Origin: an uncultured Shewanella sp.
GTDB taxonomy: Bacteria; Pseudomonadota; Gammaproteobacteria; Enterobacterales; Shewanellaceae
DNA: 64,000 bases
Assembly: GCF_947501225.1 (NCBI RefSeq)
Contig: NZ_CANMUW010000013.1
Location: forward strand, 1-64,000
Direction of reading: 5' to 3'
The notes beneath the pieces are model-generated. The model made no database searches, was not told where the DNA came from, and was given only the letters and a program-made list of their open reading frames with translations. Shown one piece after another: positions 61,340 to 64,000 of this stretch. A program made the position numbers and the translations under genes. Each line of letters starts with the position of its first letter. Position 1 is the stretch's first letter.

Positions 61340-62761
61340 ATGAATATTAACCATAAGTTACAGCTAATCACTGTGCTTCCACTCATTCTATCTCTGATAC
61401 TGGTGGTGTTTGTCACTCAAATGCAGTATCGGGAACTCTCCCAACAGGTGGTCGACGTTTATCGGCAGAGTATTATCGATCACCGCAAAGAGGAGTTGAA
61501 AAACTACCTGGCGATCGCCAACGTAGCCATCAAACATTTCAAGCAGAGTCAGGGAAACCAACAAACCCAGCAAACCCAGCAAACCCAGCAAACCCAGCAG
61601 GAAGTTAAATCTATGCTGGCCGATATGCGCTTCGGTAAGAACGGATACTTCTTCGCCTACGATCTCGACGGCAATAGCCTGGTCTTACCCGAGCAGGAGT
61701 GGCGGGTCGGCAAAAACTGGCTGAATCTGACCGACGATAACGGCGTCCATTTTATCCAGGAGTTGATCTCAGGAGCGAGAAAAGGCGGCGGTTACCTCAC
61801 CTATCTGTTTCACCAGCCCTCCAATGAGGGGCAGCCGGGACAAAAACTCGCCTACGCCGAGGTGTTGGGACAGTGGGAATGGATGTTTGGAACCGGCGTC
61901 TATATCGATGATATCGATGAGGAGGCGGCGCTGTTGAGTGCCTCTATGAGTCATCATATCCGCAACACCTCCTTCATGACTCTGGTGATCGGTACCCTGG
62001 CGGTCAGTGCCGTATTTATCGGCGGCATCTTTATGCGTGTGGGTGAGAAACGACTCGCGAATGCCAAGCTCAGGACCCTCAACGAACGGATCTACCAAAC
62101 TCAGGAGGAGGAGTGCAAACGGGTTTCCAGAGAGCTGCACGACGGAGTCAGTCAGACGATTGCCGCGGCCCTGTTTGCCATGGAAACCGCCCAGCTGAAA
62201 AAGGAGTACGGCGAAGATTCCGGCCCGGAGCTGGAGAAGGCGATAACTATGACGCGACAGATCATGCTCGACATACGTAATATCTCACATCAACTACACC
62301 CTAGCATACTCGCTGACTATGGCCTCGGGGCGGCGCTGAAGGAGTTGGGGAGTGAGTTTTCTTTACGTACCGGTATCAAAGTAAAGGTCAAACTACTATC
62401 GGTACGCAAGCTACTCTCGACCGAGCTCAGTTGCGCGCTTTATCGCATAGTGCAGGAATCCTTAACCAATATTGAACGTCATTCGGGCGCAAAGAATGTG
62501 CTGATTTCGCAAACCCTCACCCCGGGATGGCTGACCCTGGAAGTTCATGATGATGGGCAGGGGTTTAACTATGAATGCTACGAGAAAAAATCGACCCCGT
62601 TTGAGGGAATAGGCCTGAGAAATATGAAGGAAAGACTGAGTTTTTATAATGGTGAGCTAAAAGTGGAGTCAGCGATTGGCAAGGGGGTAACCCTGATAGC
62701 GCGTATTCCCCAGAGCGAGTTGCGTTATCAGGCTGATAGCACCACAGAGGGGGCATTATGA
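61340..62761 (+). CDS. Cache-domain sensor histidine kinase (NarL-system type)
   Basis: 473-aa inner-membrane kinase. TM1 (about 9-28) leads into a periplasmic single-Cache domain (about 35-205) with GKNGYFFAYDLDGNSLVLP and GSGVYIDDIDE-like FGTGVYIDDIDEEA, a fold that commonly binds small carboxylates. TM2 (about 212-232) precedes the HisKA_3 box ECKRVSRELHDGVSQTIAAAL and the HATPase motif VHDDGQGF. A QTQ repeat (about residues 75-86) comes from a 9-bp microsatellite. The gene overlaps its regulator by 4 bp. A lactate- or pyruvate-type signal is inferred from the neighbours only. Confidence 0.9.
   Translation: MNINHKLQLITVLPLILSLILVVFVTQMQYRELSQQVVDVYRQSIIDHRKEELKNYLAIANVAIKHFKQSQGNQQTQQTQQTQQTQQEVKSMLADMRFGKNGYFFAYDLDGNSLVLPEQEWRVGKNWLNLTDDNGVHFIQELISGARKGGGYLTYLFHQPSNEGQPGQKLAYAEVLGQWEWMFGTGVYIDDIDEEAALLSASMSHHIRNTSFMTLVIGTLAVSAVFIGGIFMRVGEKRLANAKLRTLNERIYQTQEEECKRVSRELHDGVSQTIAAALFAMETAQLKKEYGEDSGPELEKAITMTRQIMLDIRNISHQLHPSILADYGLGAALKELGSEFSLRTGIKVKVKLLSVRKLLSTELSCALYRIVQESLTNIERHSGAKNVLISQTLTPGWLTLEVHDDGQGFNYECYEKKSTPFEGIGLRNMKERLSFYNGELKVESAIGKGVTLIARIPQSELRYQADSTTEGAL
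61562..61600. repeat. In-frame 9-bp tandem repeat in the sensor gene
   Basis: CAAACCCAG is repeated four times, followed by CAG, encoding Gln-Thr-Gln units in a loop of the periplasmic domain. Copy-number change would add or remove three residues without a frameshift. Confidence 0.95.
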
Positions 62762-63378
62762 TTCGGGTACTTTTGGTAGACGATCATCCCCTGTTTCGTG
62801 AAGGGTTGCGGCATCGTTTGAACCTTGACGGTGATATCGAGGTGCAAGCCGAAGCCGATAATGGCCTTCAGGCTCTGGAGATCCTCAAGGATACTGAGTT
62901 CGATCTTGTACTGATGGATATTAATATGCCGCAGATGGATGGCATGTATCTGCTGGAGCTGATTAAGGAACAGGAGATCGCGTGCAAGGTGGTGATGCTG
63001 AGCATGCATGACAACAAGGAGTATATTGTGGCGGCAATGCGCCATGGTGCAGATGGCTATATTCTCAAGGATGTCCCCGGTAAGGAGCTGATCGAAGCGA
63101 TAAAAAAGGTGGCTGCCGGTAAGCGCTATTTCAGTGCCGAGGTGATAGACACCCTGTCACAGGAGCTGGCCAGTGGCAAACAGGCTCTTGTAACCCAACG
63201 GGAGCAGTTGGTATTACGCTTGATTTCGCTGGGCATGAACAATAAGCGCATCGCACAGGAGATGAATGTCAGCGTGCGCACGGTCGAAACCCACAAGCGT
63301 AATATCAAACAGAAACTCGATATTGACTGTACAGCCGGGCTGGTCCGTTATGCCATTGATCATGGCTTAGATCGATAG
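62758..63378 (+). CDS. LuxR/NarL-type response regulator
   Basis: 206-aa regulator paired with the upstream kinase (ATGA overlap). Receiver: VDDHPLFREG, phospho-Asp in FDLVLMDINMPQMDGMYLL, and Lys in GYILKDVPGKEL. The output helix-turn-helix is LVTQREQLVLRLISLGMNNKRIAQEMNVSVRTVETHKRNI. The target is unknown, with lldP-dld and lrgB the nearest candidates. A stem with one mismatch (63414-63444, ATACCCG/CGGGTAT ends) follows. Confidence 0.92.
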   Translation: MIRVLLVDDHPLFREGLRHRLNLDGDIEVQAEADNGLQALEILKDTEFDLVLMDINMPQMDGMYLLELIKEQEIACKVVMLSMHDNKEYIVAAMRHGADGYILKDVPGKELIEAIKKVAAGKRYFSAEVIDTLSQELASGKQALVTQREQLVLRLISLGMNNKRIAQEMNVSVRTVETHKRNIKQKLDIDCTAGLVRYAIDHGLDR

Positions 63379-63413
63379 CACCATTCACGATGCGTTATCT
63401 GGGCGTTAAAAAA

Positions 63414-63444
63414 ATACCCGAAGCAGGGGTCATGCTCCGGGTAT
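63414..63444. terminator. Terminator-like stem after the response regulator
   Basis: ATACCCG-a-AGCA and TGCT-c-CGGGTAT pair with one mismatch around GGGGTCA. An A run precedes it; the T run on the plus side is weak, so it may serve the minus strand better. Confidence 0.6.
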
Positions 63445-63603
63445 AATCATGGCTGAATTGCCATGTTGTGGGAATGAGTTTTGGGTGTATCCCCCCGTAT
63501 TTATGGTCAGAGGGGCAAGGCCAACCATCCCACAGGATGACCCTGAAACTGACTCTCCTCAGCAGAGAGGATGACAGTCAATTGGAACGTTTTTCTCCCG
63601 GTC

Positions 63604-64000
63604 TCAAACCAGGAAGAGCGAGAAGATCGGGGCGCCAAGCACCATAGCGATACCGGTAAAGATCATCGTCAGGCTGGCAACCACTCCCTCCTCCTGACCG
63701 AACTCACTGGCTTTTGCCGCTCCCGCGCCGTGAGCCGCCGCGCCCAATGCTGCACCTATGGCTAAAGGGGAGTTAATTTTCGCCAGCTTAAACAGAGGTT
63801 CACACAGCAGCATACCGATGATTCCGGTAAGCAGTACCAACATGGCGGTCAACTCAGGGATCCCGCCGAATGCAGATGTGGCTTCCATAGCAAATGGCGT
63901 CGATACCGAGCGCACTAAGGTACTTTGAGACAGCTCTGGCGGCAGCGAGAATATCCGGGTCAGCGCCCATGAGGACAACAGCCCCAGCAGCAGCCCGGTC
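63604..64000 (-). CDS. lrgB: LrgB family membrane protein (5' end beyond window)
   Basis: C-terminal 132 residues of a membrane protein; the frame stays open to base 64000 so the gene is cut by the window. LRSVSTPFAMEAT-like TLVRSVSTPFAMEATSAFGGIPELTAMLVLLTGIIGML, then INSPLAIGAALGAAAHGAGAAKASEFGQEEG, is the LrgB/CidB signature (TTPxA...G.P and GxxxHGxGTAxA). LrgAB-type proteins were first linked to murein hydrolase control; in several bacteria they act as pyruvate transporters. It converges on the two-component genes; lrgA, if present, should lie upstream outside the window. Confidence 0.88.
   Translation of the reverse strand, partial: TGLLLGLLSSWALTRIFSLPPELSQSTLVRSVSTPFAMEATSAFGGIPELTAMLVLLTGIIGMLLCEPLFKLAKINSPLAIGAALGAAAHGAGAAKASEFGQEEGVVASLTMIFTGIAMVLGAPIFSLFLV

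Overview
The window looks like a core-chromosome segment of a marine gammaproteobacterium, most likely Shewanella. The case rests on gene content and order: nrfA divergent from narQ-narP, mdh divergent from argR, a DyP peroxidase beside an fbpABC-type iron transporter, lldP with a very long FAD/Fe-S D-lactate dehydrogenase, and lptD-surA-pdxA-rsmA-apaG-apaH. Names come from reading protein motifs and from memory of families; no search was run. I see no rRNA, tRNA, CRISPR array, prophage or intact insertion sequence.

Layout. 1-930: an outer-membrane beta-barrel gene whose last codons and downstream flank recur twice more to its left. 1-10.6 kb: envelope and maintenance block, with djlA and the peptidoglycan-recycling pair murU-amgK on the minus strand, divergent from lptD-surA-pdxA-rsmA-apaG-apaH. 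10.7-20.2 kb: a chemoreceptor, folA, a split YjjP/YjjB exporter, obgE-rpmA-rplU divergent from ispB, and mdh divergent from argR with ARG-box-like sites. 20.3-27.7 kb: a cupin protein, DyP peroxidase, an iron(III) ABC transporter with a good Fur-box match, a GST-like protein and ferredoxin-NADP reductase. 27.7-35.9 kb: small and hypothetical genes, an Atm1-type ABC exporter, aroG-type DAHP synthase, a lipoprotein with transglutaminase-like and TPR parts, and a 58-residue gene with its own terminator at 32.2 kb. 36-38.4 kb: glnK-amtB and an isochorismatase-fold hydrolase. 38.5-42.6 kb: nitrite ammonification (nrfA, narQ, narP), with NarP-like and CRP-like sites between the divergent genes. 42.6-56 kb: yacL, ugd, an FKBP lipoprotein, a WD40-like lipoprotein with slyX, a COG3014-type lipoprotein with LpoB, an M1 peptidase lipoprotein, a phosphoribosyltransferase, PhoD and a CBS protein. 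56-64 kb: lactate permease and D-lactate dehydrogenase, divergent from a Cache-type sensor kinase and NarL-type regulator, which converge on an lrgB gene cut by the window end.

How the genes work together. LptD and SurA serve outer-membrane assembly, and MurU-AmgK recycle MurNAc. LpoB may activate a peptidoglycan synthase. The electron economy is typical of a respiratory generalist: lactate is taken up and oxidised (lldP, dld) and nitrite can be reduced to ammonium (nrfA). Ammonium can enter through AmtB under GlnK control. Iron uptake is probably under Fur.

I found no clear new multi-gene system. The best leads are: the tandem gene-tail copies at the left edge; a perfect 37-bp palindrome inside pdxA; the lactate / Cache two-component / LrgB neighbourhood, with a 9-bp in-frame microsatellite in the sensor; the unannotated 58-aa gene with a structured leader and terminator; and the imperfect tandem repeats at 53.4 kb.
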